From Streptomyces sp. HUAS YS2 (GTDB taxonomy: Bacteria; Actinomycetota; Actinomycetes; Streptomycetales; Streptomycetaceae), in assembly GCF_033343995.1 (NCBI RefSeq), contig NZ_CP137573.1, positions 5,117,001 through 5,181,000 on the forward strand: a stretch of 64,000 nucleotides of DNA. The letters run 5' to 3'. Both the position numbers and the translations under genes were made by a program. A model generated the notes under the pieces. It did not search any database, was not told the DNA's origin, and worked only from the letters and a program-made list of their open reading frames with translations. Of this stretch, positions 26,983 to 36,949 are shown piece after piece; the first letter of the stretch is position 1, and each line of letters starts with the position of its first letter.

Positions 26983-27909
26983 TCACCGGCGCCCGACCCC
27001 GGGCGTCGGATCCAGGTACACCCGCCGCACGGCCGGGAAGCGCTCCCTGATCTGCTGCTCGGCCTCCTCGCAGGCCCACTCGACCTGCCCGGCCGAGGAG
27101 ACGTCGCGGAAGTCGACCTTCGCCGCGATCAGGAACTCGTCCGGGCCCTGGATCAGCGTCGTCAGCTCCACCACCCCGACGACGTGCGGCACCGACAGGA
27201 TCTCCGCGCGGATCGCCTCCCGCATCGGTTTCGGCAACGGGCGCCCGACCAGCAGCTCGGTGTTGGACCGCCCGAGCACCCAGGCCACATAGACGAGCAG
27301 CAGACCGATCAGGATCGAGGCCACACCGTCCCAGACACTGTCGCCCGTGATCTCGACGCCGAGCAGTCCGCCCGCCGCCAGCATCAGCCCCGCCAGGGCC
27401 GCCGAGTCCTCCATCACCACGGCCTTGACGGTGGTGTCGGGCGTCCGGCGCAGATAGCGGCCGAACGAGGCGTCGGCCCGCTCCGCCTCCCCCTGGACCT
27501 GCCGGACCGCGGTGCGCAGCGAGAGGCCCTCCAGGACGAAGGCGACGGCGAGCACGATGTACGAGATGAGCGGGTCGCCCAGCTCCTCGCCGTGGACGAG
27601 GGTGTGGATGCCGTCGTAGACCGAGAAGACGGCGCCGCCGACGAAGGTGGCGACGGAGGCGAGCAGCGCCCAGACGTAGCGCTCGCGCGCGTATCCCATC
27701 GGGTGGTCCTCGTCGACGGGCTTCGCGCTGCGCTTCAGGGCCGTCAGCAGCATGACCTCGGTGACCGTGTCGGCGACCGAGTGGGCGGCCTCGGAGAGCA
27801 TCGCGCTCGATCCGGAGATCACCCCCGCAACGGCTTTGGCGGCGGCGATCCCGAGATTCGCCGCCGCCGCCACGATGACCGTGAAGGTGCTTTCTTCGTT
27901 CTCCGCCAT
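26983..27909 (-). CDS. Cation diffusion facilitator (CDF) transporter
   Basis: 308 residues with about six TM segments and a C-terminal cytoplasmic domain ('VELTTLIQGPDEFLIAAKVDF'). TM2 carries the HxxxD metal pair in 'LSEAAHSVADT', and TM5 carries 'MEDSAALAG'. Members exchange Zn, Fe, Mn or Co for protons. It is the last gene behind the thioesterase (23-base gap) but need not be functionally linked to it. The ATG at 27909 fits the start of TM1; the longer open frame upstream overlaps the thioesterase gene. Confidence 0.9.
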   Translation of the reverse strand: MAENEESTFTVIVAAAANLGIAAAKAVAGVISGSSAMLSEAAHSVADTVTEVMLLTALKRSAKPVDEDHPMGYARERYVWALLASVATFVGGAVFSVYDGIHTLVHGEELGDPLISYIVLAVAFVLEGLSLRTAVRQVQGEAERADASFGRYLRRTPDTTVKAVVMEDSAALAGLMLAAGGLLGVEITGDSVWDGVASILIGLLLVYVAWVLGRSNTELLVGRPLPKPMREAIRAEILSVPHVVGVVELTTLIQGPDEFLIAAKVDFRDVSSAGQVEWACEEAEQQIRERFPAVRRVYLDPTPGVGRR

Positions 27910-27932
27910 GGATCGGACGGTATGTCCGGCCG

Positions 27933-28793
27933 TCAGCGCGGGACGCGAACGACACCCTCCTGAATGACGGTGATGGCCAGCTTCCCGTCCTGCGTCCAGA
28001 TCCGGGCCTGCCCGAGCCCGCGCCCGCCCGAAGCCGTGGGCGACTCCTGGTCGTAGAGCAGCCACTCGTCGGCCCGGAAGGGCCGGTGGAACCACATCGC
28101 GTGATCGAGCGAGGCGCCCACCACGTCGCCCACGGCCCAGCCGCCCCGCCCGTGGGCGAGCAGCACCGAGTCGAGGAGCGTCATGTCGGAGACGTAGGTC
28201 GCCAGGCACATGTGGAGCAGCGGATCGTCCGCGGGCTTGCCGTTCGTGCGGAACCACACCTGCGACCGCGGCTCGCGCGGCGTGCCGACCGAGCCCCACG
28301 GCGGGGTCTCGACGTACCGCAGGTCCACGGCGGCGCGGGCCTCGATCAGCCGGTCCGCGACCTCGCGGGGGAGGTGGCGGGGGAGCATCTCCGCGGCCGT
28401 CGGCAGGGACTCCGGTTCCGGTGCGGCCGGCATGTCGTACTGGTGGTCCAGCCCCTCCTCGGACGTCTGGAACGACGCCGAGAGATGGAAGATCGGCTGA
28501 CCGTGCTGGACGGCGACCACGCGACGCGTCGTGAAGGAGCGTCCGTCGCGGATCCGGTCGACGTTGTAGACGATCGGCGCGCCCGGGTCGCCGGGGCGCA
28601 GGAAGTACGAGTGGAGCGAGTGGGCGAGCCGGTCCGCCGGGGCGGTCCGCCCGGCCGCCACCAGCGCCTGGGCGGCCACCTGGCCGCCGAAGACGCGGGG
28701 GACGATCGAGGACCGGGACTCGCCCCGGAAGATGTCCTGCTCGATCCGCTCGAGATCGAGCAGATCGAGCAGGGAATCCAGAGCTTCGGGCAC
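27933..28793 (-). CDS. Acyl-CoA thioesterase II (TesB-like)
   Basis: A 286-residue double-hotdog protein: N-terminal 'RVFGGQVAAQALVAA' and 'LHSYFLRPGDPGAPIVYNVDRIRDGRSFTTRRV', C-terminal 'LDHAMWFHRPF' (catalytic Asp) and 'GLGQARIWTQDGKLAITVIQEG' (catalytic Gln). It hydrolyses acyl-CoAs to fatty acid and CoA. Its GTG start directly abuts the stop of the acyl-CoA dehydrogenase gene, so the two are coupled. Probably part of fatty-acid turnover. Confidence 0.93.
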   Translation of the reverse strand: MPEALDSLLDLLDLERIEQDIFRGESRSSIVPRVFGGQVAAQALVAAGRTAPADRLAHSLHSYFLRPGDPGAPIVYNVDRIRDGRSFTTRRVVAVQHGQPIFHLSASFQTSEEGLDHQYDMPAAPEPESLPTAAEMLPRHLPREVADRLIEARAAVDLRYVETPPWGSVGTPREPRSQVWFRTNGKPADDPLLHMCLATYVSDMTLLDSVLLAHGRGGWAVGDVVGASLDHAMWFHRPFRADEWLLYDQESPTASGGRGLGQARIWTQDGKLAITVIQEGVVRVPR

Positions 28794-29951
<1,158 letters not shown>

Positions 29952-29981
29952 GGTGCGTCTCCTCCGGTGTGCGGGCCAGGT

Positions 29982-30009
29982 TGTCTAAGCGCTTGCTCAG
30001 GCAAGACAA
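29982..30009 (-). promoter_or_regulatory. Promoter with palindromic core upstream of the acyl-CoA dehydrogenase
   Basis: On the minus strand TTGTCT and TAGACA are 16 bases apart, and the spacer contains AGCAAGCGCTT, half of which is the 8-bp palindrome AAGCGCTT. The outer TTGTCT/AGACAA also form a dyad (29981-30009). A TetR-type fatty-acid regulator could bind here. Confidence 0.5.
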
Positions 30010-30192
30010 AGTTACCGGCCAGTCATCCGGCCTGTCCAGAGACCTGGAGCGTCACGCCCGTCACAACGCGGGGGCTCGGTCGAAGGTCGTAGCCGCGTGG
30101 TCCTTCTGACCGACATCGTCCTCAGCGGGCTGATCGGCGCAGGTCGGTGCCCTAACTTCGGCAGTCGTTCCGTACGTACCGAAGGGAAGACG

Positions 30193-31071
30193 ATGACGTC
30201 ATCGACAACGACCCGGGTCACGGTGCTCGGCCTCGGAGACATGGGCTCGGCGATCGCCAGGACCTTCCTCGACCGCGGATTCGCCACGACGGTCTGGAAC
30301 CGGACCGCGAGCAAGGCCGCGCCGCTCGTCGAGGCCGGCGCCGGCTCCGCCGCGACGGCCGCGGAGGCGGTGGCGGCGAGCCCGCTCGTCGTGGTCTGCC
30401 TCCTCGACGGCACCGCGGTCGACGAGGTGCTGGCCTCCGTCGAGTCCGCGGTCACGGGCAAGGTGCTCGTGAACGTCACCAGCGGCTCGCCCGCCCAGGC
30501 GCGGGCCAACGAGCTCTGGGCGAAGGAGCACGGCGCCGCGTACATCGACGGCAAGATCATGGGCGACCCGCCGTACGTGGGCACCGAGCGCGTCATGTTC
30601 CCGTTCAGCGGTTCGGCCAAGGCGTACGAGGCCCACGAGCCGACGCTGAAGGCCCTGGGCGGCATCGCGTACCACGGCGAGGACGCCGGCGCGGCGGCCG
30701 TGGAGTTCATGGCCCAGGTCGCGTTCGCCTACGAGCTGCTCATCGGCTTCCTGCACGTACTCAAGCTGGTGAGGGCCGAGGGCCTCGACGTCAGGGCCTT
30801 CACCGAGCGCGCCGCCGGCTCGCTGGCCGCCTTCCCCGGGCTGCTCGACTCGATGGCCGAGGCGGTCGCCGACGGCGCGTACGGGCCCGACCTCGGCTCC
30901 CTGAACGTCCAGGCGGCGCTCATGAACGACATGATCGCCCACCGGGCGTCCGTCGGCGTGGAGGCGGTCCGGATGCGCGAGGTCAAGGACCTCATGGACC
31001 GCCGCATCGCCGCCGGCCACGGCGACCAGGGCTTCTCCAGCCTCTTCGAACTGCTGCCGCCGCTGGAGTGA
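30193..31071 (+). CDS. Imine-reductase-like NAD(P)-dependent dehydrogenase
   Basis: 292 residues. N-terminal Rossmann domain 'VLGLGDMGSAIA' and 'VWNRTASKA' (NADP-type), then 'VTSGSPAQAR' and 'YIDGKIMGDPPYVGT', the DGxIMxxPxxxG motif typical of imine reductases within the beta-hydroxyacid dehydrogenase superfamily. A helical C-terminal dimer domain follows. GAAGGGAAG precedes the ATG. It is monocistronic and convergent with the PucR gene. The natural substrate of these enzymes is mostly unknown; cyclic imines such as pyrroline or piperideine would fit the amine catabolism genes nearby, but this is inference. Confidence 0.88.
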   Translation: MTSSTTTRVTVLGLGDMGSAIARTFLDRGFATTVWNRTASKAAPLVEAGAGSAATAAEAVAASPLVVVCLLDGTAVDEVLASVESAVTGKVLVNVTSGSPAQARANELWAKEHGAAYIDGKIMGDPPYVGTERVMFPFSGSAKAYEAHEPTLKALGGIAYHGEDAGAAAVEFMAQVAFAYELLIGFLHVLKLVRAEGLDVRAFTERAAGSLAAFPGLLDSMAEAVADGAYGPDLGSLNVQAALMNDMIAHRASVGVEAVRMREVKDLMDRRIAAGHGDQGFSSLFELLPPLE

Positions 31072-31127
31072 GGTGCCGGCCCCGTGTCGTGGCGTCCTCA
31101 ACGGCGCCCCGACCTCCGGGCGTGAGC

Positions 31128-32612
31128 TCACAACGCCGCGCGCCGCGCACGGGTGGCGAGCCAGAGGTCGAACCGGTCGTCGCCGTCGTCGAGGCGGCGG
31201 TCGGTCAGGCGCATCGCCTTGTCGAGACGGTTGCGCACGGTGTGCCGGTGCAGGCCGAGGCGGCGGCCGGTCTCGTCCCAGGAGCAGCCGGTGTCCAGCC
31301 AGGTCGCCAGGGTCTCCACCAGGTCGCCGGACGGGTCGGCCACGTCGAGCGGCCCGAGCACCGTGTCCGCGTACCCGGCGAGCGCGTCCCGGTCGCCGAG
31401 GCCGAGGAGCAGCCGGCTGGAGTGGCTCCGCCGCGCCTCCGCCGGGCGCCCGGACCTGCGGCTCACCTCCAGCAGCCCGGTCGCCTGCCGCAGCGAGGTG
31501 AGCGCCGCCTCCGGGGCCACCGGCGCCCCGATGCCGGCCGGGCAGCCCGGGGCGAACCGGGCCAGCAGCTCCAGGACGTCGGTGTCCTCGCCGGCGACCG
31601 CCTCCACGACGGCCCCGTCGGTACGGGTCAGACCGCCCGGCAGCGCGAGCGCCAGGTCCGCGGCGACCTCGGCCGCGTCCTCGGGGCTACGGGCGGCCAC
31701 GGTCACCGCACGAACCGTCGGGGCCGCCAGCCCGGCAGCCGCCAACGCGTCCCCGGCCTGCTCGGCCGACCTCCCTTCGGCGAGCAGCCGACCCAGAAGC
31801 GCCGCGCGCCGCCGCCGCTCCGGCTCGTCGGCGAGGTGCCGTCGCTCCAGCTCGAGCGACAGCAGCGCCACGAGCCCCGACACCAGCAGCCGCGTCTCCG
31901 CCCCGAGCTCCCCGGCGAGCACCAGCACTCCCCGCAGCCGCCGCGCCCCGAGCGGCTGCACCTCGACCTGCTCCCCGCCCGCCGAGCTCACCGCGCTGGC
32001 CTGCATCCCCCGCGTGGCCACCCGCCGGATCAGCTCGTCCGCACCGGGCGGCAGCCCGCCGCCCCCCGTCGCCAGCACCCGCCCCACCGGATCCGTCACC
32101 ACCGCGGACACGCCGGTCGCCCGGGTCCACGCCTCCAGCGTGGGCGCGAGACCCCGCCCCGAGGCCGCCGCCGCCGTCAGGCGCCGCTGCGTGTCGACGG
32201 CGTTCTCCAGAGCCGCCCGCTGCTCCGCCGCCTGCGCCGCGAAGACCGCCTTCGTGACCGCGATGAACGGCACCTCGTCGGGAACGGTCAGCAGCGGCAG
32301 CCCCGCGGCCTCCGCCGCCGCGACCAGCAACGGTGGCGCAGACTGATGGGGGAGGGCGGCGCCGAGCCCCAGCGCCAGCGCGCTCGCCCCGCTCGCCCGC
32401 AGGTCGTCCACGTACGCCCGGCACGCCTCCGCCTCCATCGGCAGCAGCAGTCCGATCGTCATCAGCAGCTCGCCGCCCTGGAGCCAGTGCCCCGGCCGGA
32501 CCAGCTCCGACGCGTGCGCCGCGAGGACCGGCCGGTCGAGCCCGCCGGCCCCGGCGGCGACGGCGAGCCGCAGATCGGGGCGGGCGACGAGATCGGCGAG
32601 CGTGAGCGTCAT
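31128..32612 (-). CDS. PucR-family transcriptional regulator
   Basis: About 494 residues. An N-terminal PucR sensor domain ('LTLADLVARPDLRLAVAAGAGGLDRPVLAAHASEL'), a middle GGDEF-like/coiled region and a C-terminal PucR helix-turn-helix 'TLATWLDTGCSWDETGRRLGLHRHTVRNRLDKAM'. Such regulators control purine, polyamine and amine catabolism. It is divergent from the nitrilase/agmatinase operon, probably its regulator. In-frame GTG codons at 32618 and 32627 are possible starts, but the ATG at 32612 begins the conserved domain. A perfect palindrome covers this start. Confidence 0.88.
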   Translation of the reverse strand: MTLTLADLVARPDLRLAVAAGAGGLDRPVLAAHASELVRPGHWLQGGELLMTIGLLLPMEAEACRAYVDDLRASGASALALGLGAALPHQSAPPLLVAAAEAAGLPLLTVPDEVPFIAVTKAVFAAQAAEQRAALENAVDTQRRLTAAAASGRGLAPTLEAWTRATGVSAVVTDPVGRVLATGGGGLPPGADELIRRVATRGMQASAVSSAGGEQVEVQPLGARRLRGVLVLAGELGAETRLLVSGLVALLSLELERRHLADEPERRRRAALLGRLLAEGRSAEQAGDALAAAGLAAPTVRAVTVAARSPEDAAEVAADLALALPGGLTRTDGAVVEAVAGEDTDVLELLARFAPGCPAGIGAPVAPEAALTSLRQATGLLEVSRRSGRPAEARRSHSSRLLLGLGDRDALAGYADTVLGPLDVADPSGDLVETLATWLDTGCSWDETGRRLGLHRHTVRNRLDKAMRLTDRRLDDGDDRFDLWLATRARRAAL

Positions 32613-32626
32613 GGACACAGTGTCCA
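32612..32626. promoter_or_regulatory. Perfect odd palindrome at the PucR start (putative autoregulatory site)
   Basis: TGGACAC-A-GTGTCCA reads the same on both strands apart from the central base. A further GTGTC/GACAC dyad overlaps it to the right. It lies at the 5' end of the regulator gene, where a bound dimer would block its expression. Confidence 0.6.
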
Positions 32627-32732
32627 CCCGACACGAGAAGATTCGCCCCCCGGGCGATCGTCCGGTCGCACCCCGGCGGCGTAGCTTGCGGACGATTCAC
32701 CCAGAACTCGGCATGAAGGAGCGCCCCGGCCC

Positions 32733-33575
32733 ATGCACGGAACCCCGACGGCGGACACCGTCCTCGTCGCCTGCGCGCAGCTCTCCCTCGCCGTCGGCGA
32801 CGTCGCAGGCAACCGCGCCGCCGCCGACCGGGCGATCGAGGCGGCCGCGGCCGCCGGCGTGAAGGTCCTCGTCCTCCCCGAACTGGCCAACACCGGCTAC
32901 GTCTTCCGCGACGCCGCGCACGCGGCCGAGCTGGCGGAGCCCGTCGACGGCCCGACCGTCACGGCCTGGGTCGAGGCCGCCGCCCGCCACGACCTGATCC
33001 TCGTCGCCGGGTTCTGCGAGCGGGACGAGAACGGAGTCGTACGGAACTCCGCCGTGCTGATCGACCCGGCCGGTGTTCGCGCGCTGTACCGCAAGGCCCA
33101 CCTGTTCGGCGCCGTCGAGAAGGCCGTCTTCGTCCCCGGTGACGAGCGTCCGCCGGTCGTGGACACGGCCGTCGGCCGGATCGGGGTGATGGTCTGCTAC
33201 GACGTCGAATTCCCCGAGTGGGTCCGCGACGTCGCCCTCCGGGGCGCCGACCTGCTGTGCGCCCCCGTGAACTGGCCGCTCTTCCCGCGCCCCGAGGGCG
33301 AGCGCGCCGCCGAGGTGGTCCGCGTCCAGGCCGACGCCGCCGTCAACCGGATGTTCGTCGCCGCGTGCGACCGCGCGGGGACGGAGAACGGCGTCGAGTG
33401 GACGGGTGGCTCCGTGATCACCGACCCCGACGGCTTCCCGCTCGCGGGGCCGGCCGACGAGACCGGCGAGTCGCTGCTCGTCGCCGCCTGTGCCCTGGGT
33501 CAGGCCCGGGACAAGCGGATCGGCGAGCACAACGACGTCTTCCAGGACCGGCGCCCCGAGCTCTACGACTTCTGA
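32733..33575 (+). CDS. Nitrilase-superfamily amidohydrolase
   Basis: 280 residues with the catalytic Glu in 'LPELANTGY', Lys in 'LYRKAHLF' and Cys in 'MVCYDVEFPE'. The superfamily cleaves C-N bonds of amides or nitriles. Next to an agmatinase-like gene, substrates such as 4-guanidinobutyramide or N-carbamoylputrescine are attractive, since a guanidinobutyramide route is known in streptomycetes. GAAGGAG lies 12-18 bases upstream of the ATG. It heads a plus-strand operon with 44 bases to the next gene. Confidence 0.9.
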   Translation: MHGTPTADTVLVACAQLSLAVGDVAGNRAAADRAIEAAAAAGVKVLVLPELANTGYVFRDAAHAAELAEPVDGPTVTAWVEAAARHDLILVAGFCERDENGVVRNSAVLIDPAGVRALYRKAHLFGAVEKAVFVPGDERPPVVDTAVGRIGVMVCYDVEFPEWVRDVALRGADLLCAPVNWPLFPRPEGERAAEVVRVQADAAVNRMFVAACDRAGTENGVEWTGGSVITDPDGFPLAGPADETGESLLVAACALGQARDKRIGEHNDVFQDRRPELYDF

Positions 33576-33619
33576 CCCCCGCCGACTTCCCCCGCACGAC
33601 CCCAGAAAGGCACCCCACC

Positions 33620-34588
33620 ATGAGCGAGCAGCAGCAGTTCCGCGGCCCCGTCGACTCCTCCCGCATCCCGCGCTACGCGGGTCCCGCGACCTTCGCCCGG
33701 CTGCCCCGCCTCGACGAGGTCGGCACCGCCGACGTCGCCGTCGTCGGTGTGCCCTTCGACTCCGGTGTCTCCTACCGCCCCGGCGCCCGCTTCGGCGGCA
33801 ACGCGATCCGCGAGGCGTCCCGCCTCCTGCGCCCGTACAACCCGGCGCAGGACGCGTCCCCGTTCGCCCTCGCGCAGGTCGCGGACGGCGGTGACATCGC
33901 CGTCAACCCGTTCAACATCAACGAGGCCGTCGAGACGATCGAGGCCGCCGCCGACGAGCTGCTCGGCACCGGCGCCCGGATGATGACCCTGGGCGGCGAC
34001 CACACCATCGCCCTCCCGCTCCTCCGTTCCGTCGCGAAGAAGCACGGCCCGGTCGCCCTGCTCCACTTCGACGCGCACCTCGACACCTGGGACACGTACT
34101 TCGGCGCCGAGTACACCCACGGCACCCCGTTCCGCCGCGCCGTCGAGGAGGGCATCCTCGACACCGAGGCGCTGTCGCACGTCGGCACCCGCGGCCCGCT
34201 GTACGGCAAGCAGGACCTCACCGACGACGAGAAGCTCGGCTTCGGCATCGTGACGTCCGCGGACGTCTACCGCCGTGGCGCGGACGAGGTCGCCGACCAG
34301 CTGCGCCAGCGGATCGGCGACCGCCCGCTGTACATCTCCATCGACATCGACTGCCTCGACCCGGCCCACGCGCCCGGCACGGGCACCCCCGAGGCGGGCG
34401 GCATGACCTCCCGCGAGCTGCTGGAGATCCTGCGCGGCCTGTCCTCCTGCAACCTGGTCTCCGCGGATGTCGTCGAGGTGGCCCCGGCGTACGATCACGC
34501 CGAGATCACCTCCGTCGCGGCCTCGCACACCGCGTACGAGCTGACCACGATCATGAGCCGCCAGATCGCGGCGGCCCGGCAGGCCTGA
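33620..34588 (+). CDS. speB: Agmatinase / guanidinobutyrase family ureohydrolase
   Basis: 322 residues of the arginase fold. Mn-binding motifs are 'GGDHTIALP', 'FDAHLDTWD' and 'SIDIDCLDPAHAPGTGTPE'. It removes urea from agmatine or 4-guanidinobutyrate. The loop after the first strand ('GVPFDSGVSYRPGARFGGNAIREASR') is typical of agmatinase/guanidinobutyrase enzymes rather than arginases. GAAAGG precedes the ATG. The nitrilase upstream and the ThDP enzyme downstream make a three-gene operon. Agmatine and guanidinobutyrate cannot be separated by eye. Confidence 0.92.
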   Translation: MSEQQQFRGPVDSSRIPRYAGPATFARLPRLDEVGTADVAVVGVPFDSGVSYRPGARFGGNAIREASRLLRPYNPAQDASPFALAQVADGGDIAVNPFNINEAVETIEAAADELLGTGARMMTLGGDHTIALPLLRSVAKKHGPVALLHFDAHLDTWDTYFGAEYTHGTPFRRAVEEGILDTEALSHVGTRGPLYGKQDLTDDEKLGFGIVTSADVYRRGADEVADQLRQRIGDRPLYISIDIDCLDPAHAPGTGTPEAGGMTSRELLEILRGLSSCNLVSADVVEVAPAYDHAEITSVAASHTAYELTTIMSRQIAAARQA

Positions 34589-34630
34589 CCGCCCCGGGGC
34601 GGCCCCGACGACCGAAGGGCACGTACGCGC

Positions 34631-36313
34631 GTGACGCACGACCACGACCTCGTCCTCCGTCCGACCGCGGCACAGACGGCGGCGGCCCTCGCGCCGCCGC
34701 CCGGCCGCACGGGCGGGGACCTGGTCGTGGAGACGCTGCGCGGCCTCGGTGCGACGACCGTCTTCGGTCTGCCGGGGCAGCACGCGCTCGCGATGTTCGA
34801 CGCGGTCCGCCGCTCCGACCTGCGGTTCGTCGGACTGCGGGTGGAGAACAACACGGGCTTCGCCGCAGACGCGTACGGCCGGATCACCGGCGAGGCCGCG
34901 CCGCTGCTGCTCTCCACCGGCCCGGGGGCGCTGACCTCGCTGGCCGCGCTCCAGGAGGCGGCCGCGGCGTCCGCGCCGGTCCTGGCGATCAGCAGCCAGA
35001 TCCCGGTCGCCGGCCTCGGCGGCGGCCGGCACGGCTACCTGCACGAACTGAAGGACCAGCAGGCGTCGGTCCGCGACATCGTGAAGTCGGTGCACACCGT
35101 GCGGGCCGCCTCCCAGATCCCGTCGGCCGTCGCCGCCGCCTGGGAGTCCGCGCTGACCGCCCCGCACGGGCCGGTCTGGGTGGAGATCCCCGAGGACGTG
35201 CTGCGCGCCGAGACCCTGCTGCCGCAGGTCACCGGCGTGGACGCGACCCCGCCCGAGCTGCCCCCGCGTCCCGAGCTGACCGCGCTCGCCGCGCACCTGC
35301 TGACCGGGGCGGAGCGGCCGGTGATCGTCGCGGGCGGCGGGGTCGTGCGCGCCGACGCGGCGGGCAAGCTGAAGCAGCTCGCGGAGCGCCTGGACGCGCC
35401 GGTGGTCACCACGTACGGCGGCAAGGGCGCGTTCCCGTGGACGCACCCGCTGTCCCTCCAGTCGTGGGTGGAGGACCGGCACGTCACGGACTTCCTGGAG
35501 GACGCGGACGTCCTCCTGGTCGTCGGCAGCGGCCTGGGCGAGCTGTCCTCGAACTACCACACCTTCGCGCCGCGCGGCCGGATCGTGCAGATCGAGGCCG
35601 ACCTCGGCAAGTTGGAGTCCAACCACCCGGCCCTCGGAATCCACGCGGACGCCCGCCTGGCCCTCCAGGCGCTCCTGGAGACGGTCGGACCCCGCGAGGA
35701 CACCGACGCCCCGAACCGGGTCCGCGAGGTCCTGACGAAGGTACGCACCCGGATCGACGCCCAGGACCTGGGTGCGGAGCAGGAGCTCCTCGCCTCGATC
35801 CGCGCCGCCCTGCCGGATCGCTCGCCGAGCTTCTGGGACATGACGATCCTGGCGTACTGGGCGTGGGCCGGGTTCGACGCCCGCCGCCCGAACACCATGC
35901 ACTCGGCGCAGGGCGCCGGGGGGCTCGGTTACGCCTTCCCGGCGGCCCTGGGCGCGGCTGTCGCCGAGCCCGGCACCCCGGTCCTCGCGGTCTCCGGCGA
36001 CGGGGGTGCGATGTACGGCGTCGCCGAGCTGGCCGCGGCGCGGCAGTACGGACTCGACGTCACCTGGCTGATCGTCGACGACGGCGGCTACGGCATCCTG
36101 CGCGAGTACATGACGGACGCGTTCGGCGAGACCGCCGGAACGGAGCTGACCAGGCCGGACTTTGTGGCCCTCGCGGAGTCCTTCGGCGTTCCGGCGGTGC
36201 GGACGACGCCCGCAACGCTGACCGCGGACCTGCGGAAAGCGCTTGCTGCGCCCGGCCCTTCGGTGGTGGTGCTACCCGCAGTTCTGCGCATGTTCGCACC
36301 AACTCACCAGTAA
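34631..36313 (+). CDS. Thiamine-diphosphate enzyme (acetolactate synthase-like)
   Basis: 560 residues in three domains: PYR domain with the catalytic Glu in 'GLRVENNTGFAADAYGR', a central domain, and the PP domain with the ThDP/Mg motif 'GDGGAMYGVAELAAARQYGLDVTWLIVDDGGYG'. It is related to acetolactate synthase, benzoylformate decarboxylase and similar C-C lyases. It starts at GTG, 42 bases after the agmatinase gene. A role in processing a keto acid derived from guanidino compounds is possible but unproven. It is not the housekeeping IlvB type, since no small subunit gene is adjacent. Confidence 0.87.
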   Translation: MTHDHDLVLRPTAAQTAAALAPPPGRTGGDLVVETLRGLGATTVFGLPGQHALAMFDAVRRSDLRFVGLRVENNTGFAADAYGRITGEAAPLLLSTGPGALTSLAALQEAAAASAPVLAISSQIPVAGLGGGRHGYLHELKDQQASVRDIVKSVHTVRAASQIPSAVAAAWESALTAPHGPVWVEIPEDVLRAETLLPQVTGVDATPPELPPRPELTALAAHLLTGAERPVIVAGGGVVRADAAGKLKQLAERLDAPVVTTYGGKGAFPWTHPLSLQSWVEDRHVTDFLEDADVLLVVGSGLGELSSNYHTFAPRGRIVQIEADLGKLESNHPALGIHADARLALQALLETVGPREDTDAPNRVREVLTKVRTRIDAQDLGAEQELLASIRAALPDRSPSFWDMTILAYWAWAGFDARRPNTMHSAQGAGGLGYAFPAALGAAVAEPGTPVLAVSGDGGAMYGVAELAAARQYGLDVTWLIVDDGGYGILREYMTDAFGETAGTELTRPDFVALAESFGVPAVRTTPATLTADLRKALAAPGPSVVVLPAVLRMFAPTHQ

Positions 36314-36413
36314 GCATGGGCATATCGGCCATCCTGACATATTCTGGTGGCACATGTGATCTCTCGGATGACCTACGCATGCGCAGCGCAAGTACCCGAT
36401 GAGGCGAAATCTC

Positions 36414-36839
36414 ATGCGTCGTCATTCCGCATTCCTGGTGCCCGCAGGCGTGGCCATCGCCATCGTGGGCTTCCTCGCCCCCTCCGCCGAGGCGGGAAGC
36501 GCCCACTTCGTCGGTACACCGACCGCGACTGCCTCCGGCAGCACGTTGACGGTCAAGGGCAAGGAAGCCGGCCTCGGCAACCTGGAGCAGGTCAACATCC
36601 AGGTCACCGCCGACGCCCAGTGCGTCAACAAGGGCGGCAACAAGCCGTCGGCCGAGAACAAGCAGGCCTTCGGTGGCGGCGGACAGTTCCCCGTCCAGAA
36701 CGGCAAGGCCAACTTCAGCGTGACGGTCACGGCGAACTTCCAGCCGAAGTGCAGCCCTCCGATGAGCCTGGTCTGGAGCAACGTGGTGGTCACCGACACC
36801 ACCAACGGCATCTCCGTGACCCTGGCAGGTCCCTTCTAG
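36414..36839 (+). CDS. Small secreted protein of unknown function
   Basis: 141 residues from ATG 36414 (GAGG nine bases upstream; an in-frame ATG at 36399 would add five residues). An N-terminal Sec signal peptide 'MRRHSAFLVPAGVAIAIVGF' is cut probably after 'SAEA'. The mature ~110 residues are Gly/Asn/Thr-rich and beta-predicted, with two Cys ('AQCVNKG' and 'PKCSPP') that may form a disulphide. I do not recognise a family. A repeated leader-like element begins 18 bases after the stop. Confidence 0.78.
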   Translation: MRRHSAFLVPAGVAIAIVGFLAPSAEAGSAHFVGTPTATASGSTLTVKGKEAGLGNLEQVNIQVTADAQCVNKGGNKPSAENKQAFGGGGQFPVQNGKANFSVTVTANFQPKCSPPMSLVWSNVVVTDTTNGISVTLAGPF

Positions 36840-36856
36840 CCCCCGTCCCCGCAGGT

Positions 36857-36949
36857 CCTAGGGCCTGAGAGCCCACTGGATGGAATCCCACCCCACCCGC
36901 GTCGGTGCCTTCCGGTAGAGCAGCGGAAACCGGAGGCACCACGTGGCGG
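36857..36949 (+). repeat. Duplicated RBS-sequestering leader, copy 1
   Basis: A near copy of the leader of the ABC exporter gene (copy 2 at 38879-38982). It includes a hairpin 36904-36940 in which GGTGCCTTCCGG pairs with CCGGAGGCACC, hiding the GGAGG ribosome-binding site, and ends with the GTGGCGG start region. Here the GTG at 36943 opens only a 24-residue frame. An inner TTCCG/CGGAA stem is an alternative pairing. Confidence 0.7.

Noticed and set aside
30156..30184. CTTCGG/CCGAAG inverted repeat before the imine-reductase-like gene as an operator
   Set aside because: Six-base arms 17 bases apart are expected by chance at this GC content, and it overlaps the ribosome-binding site.
36857..36949. 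A known metabolite riboswitch in the duplicated leader
   Set aside because: It matches no riboswitch consensus I can recall (cobalamin, TPP, SAM, glycine, ydaO); kept as an unclassified hairpin leader.
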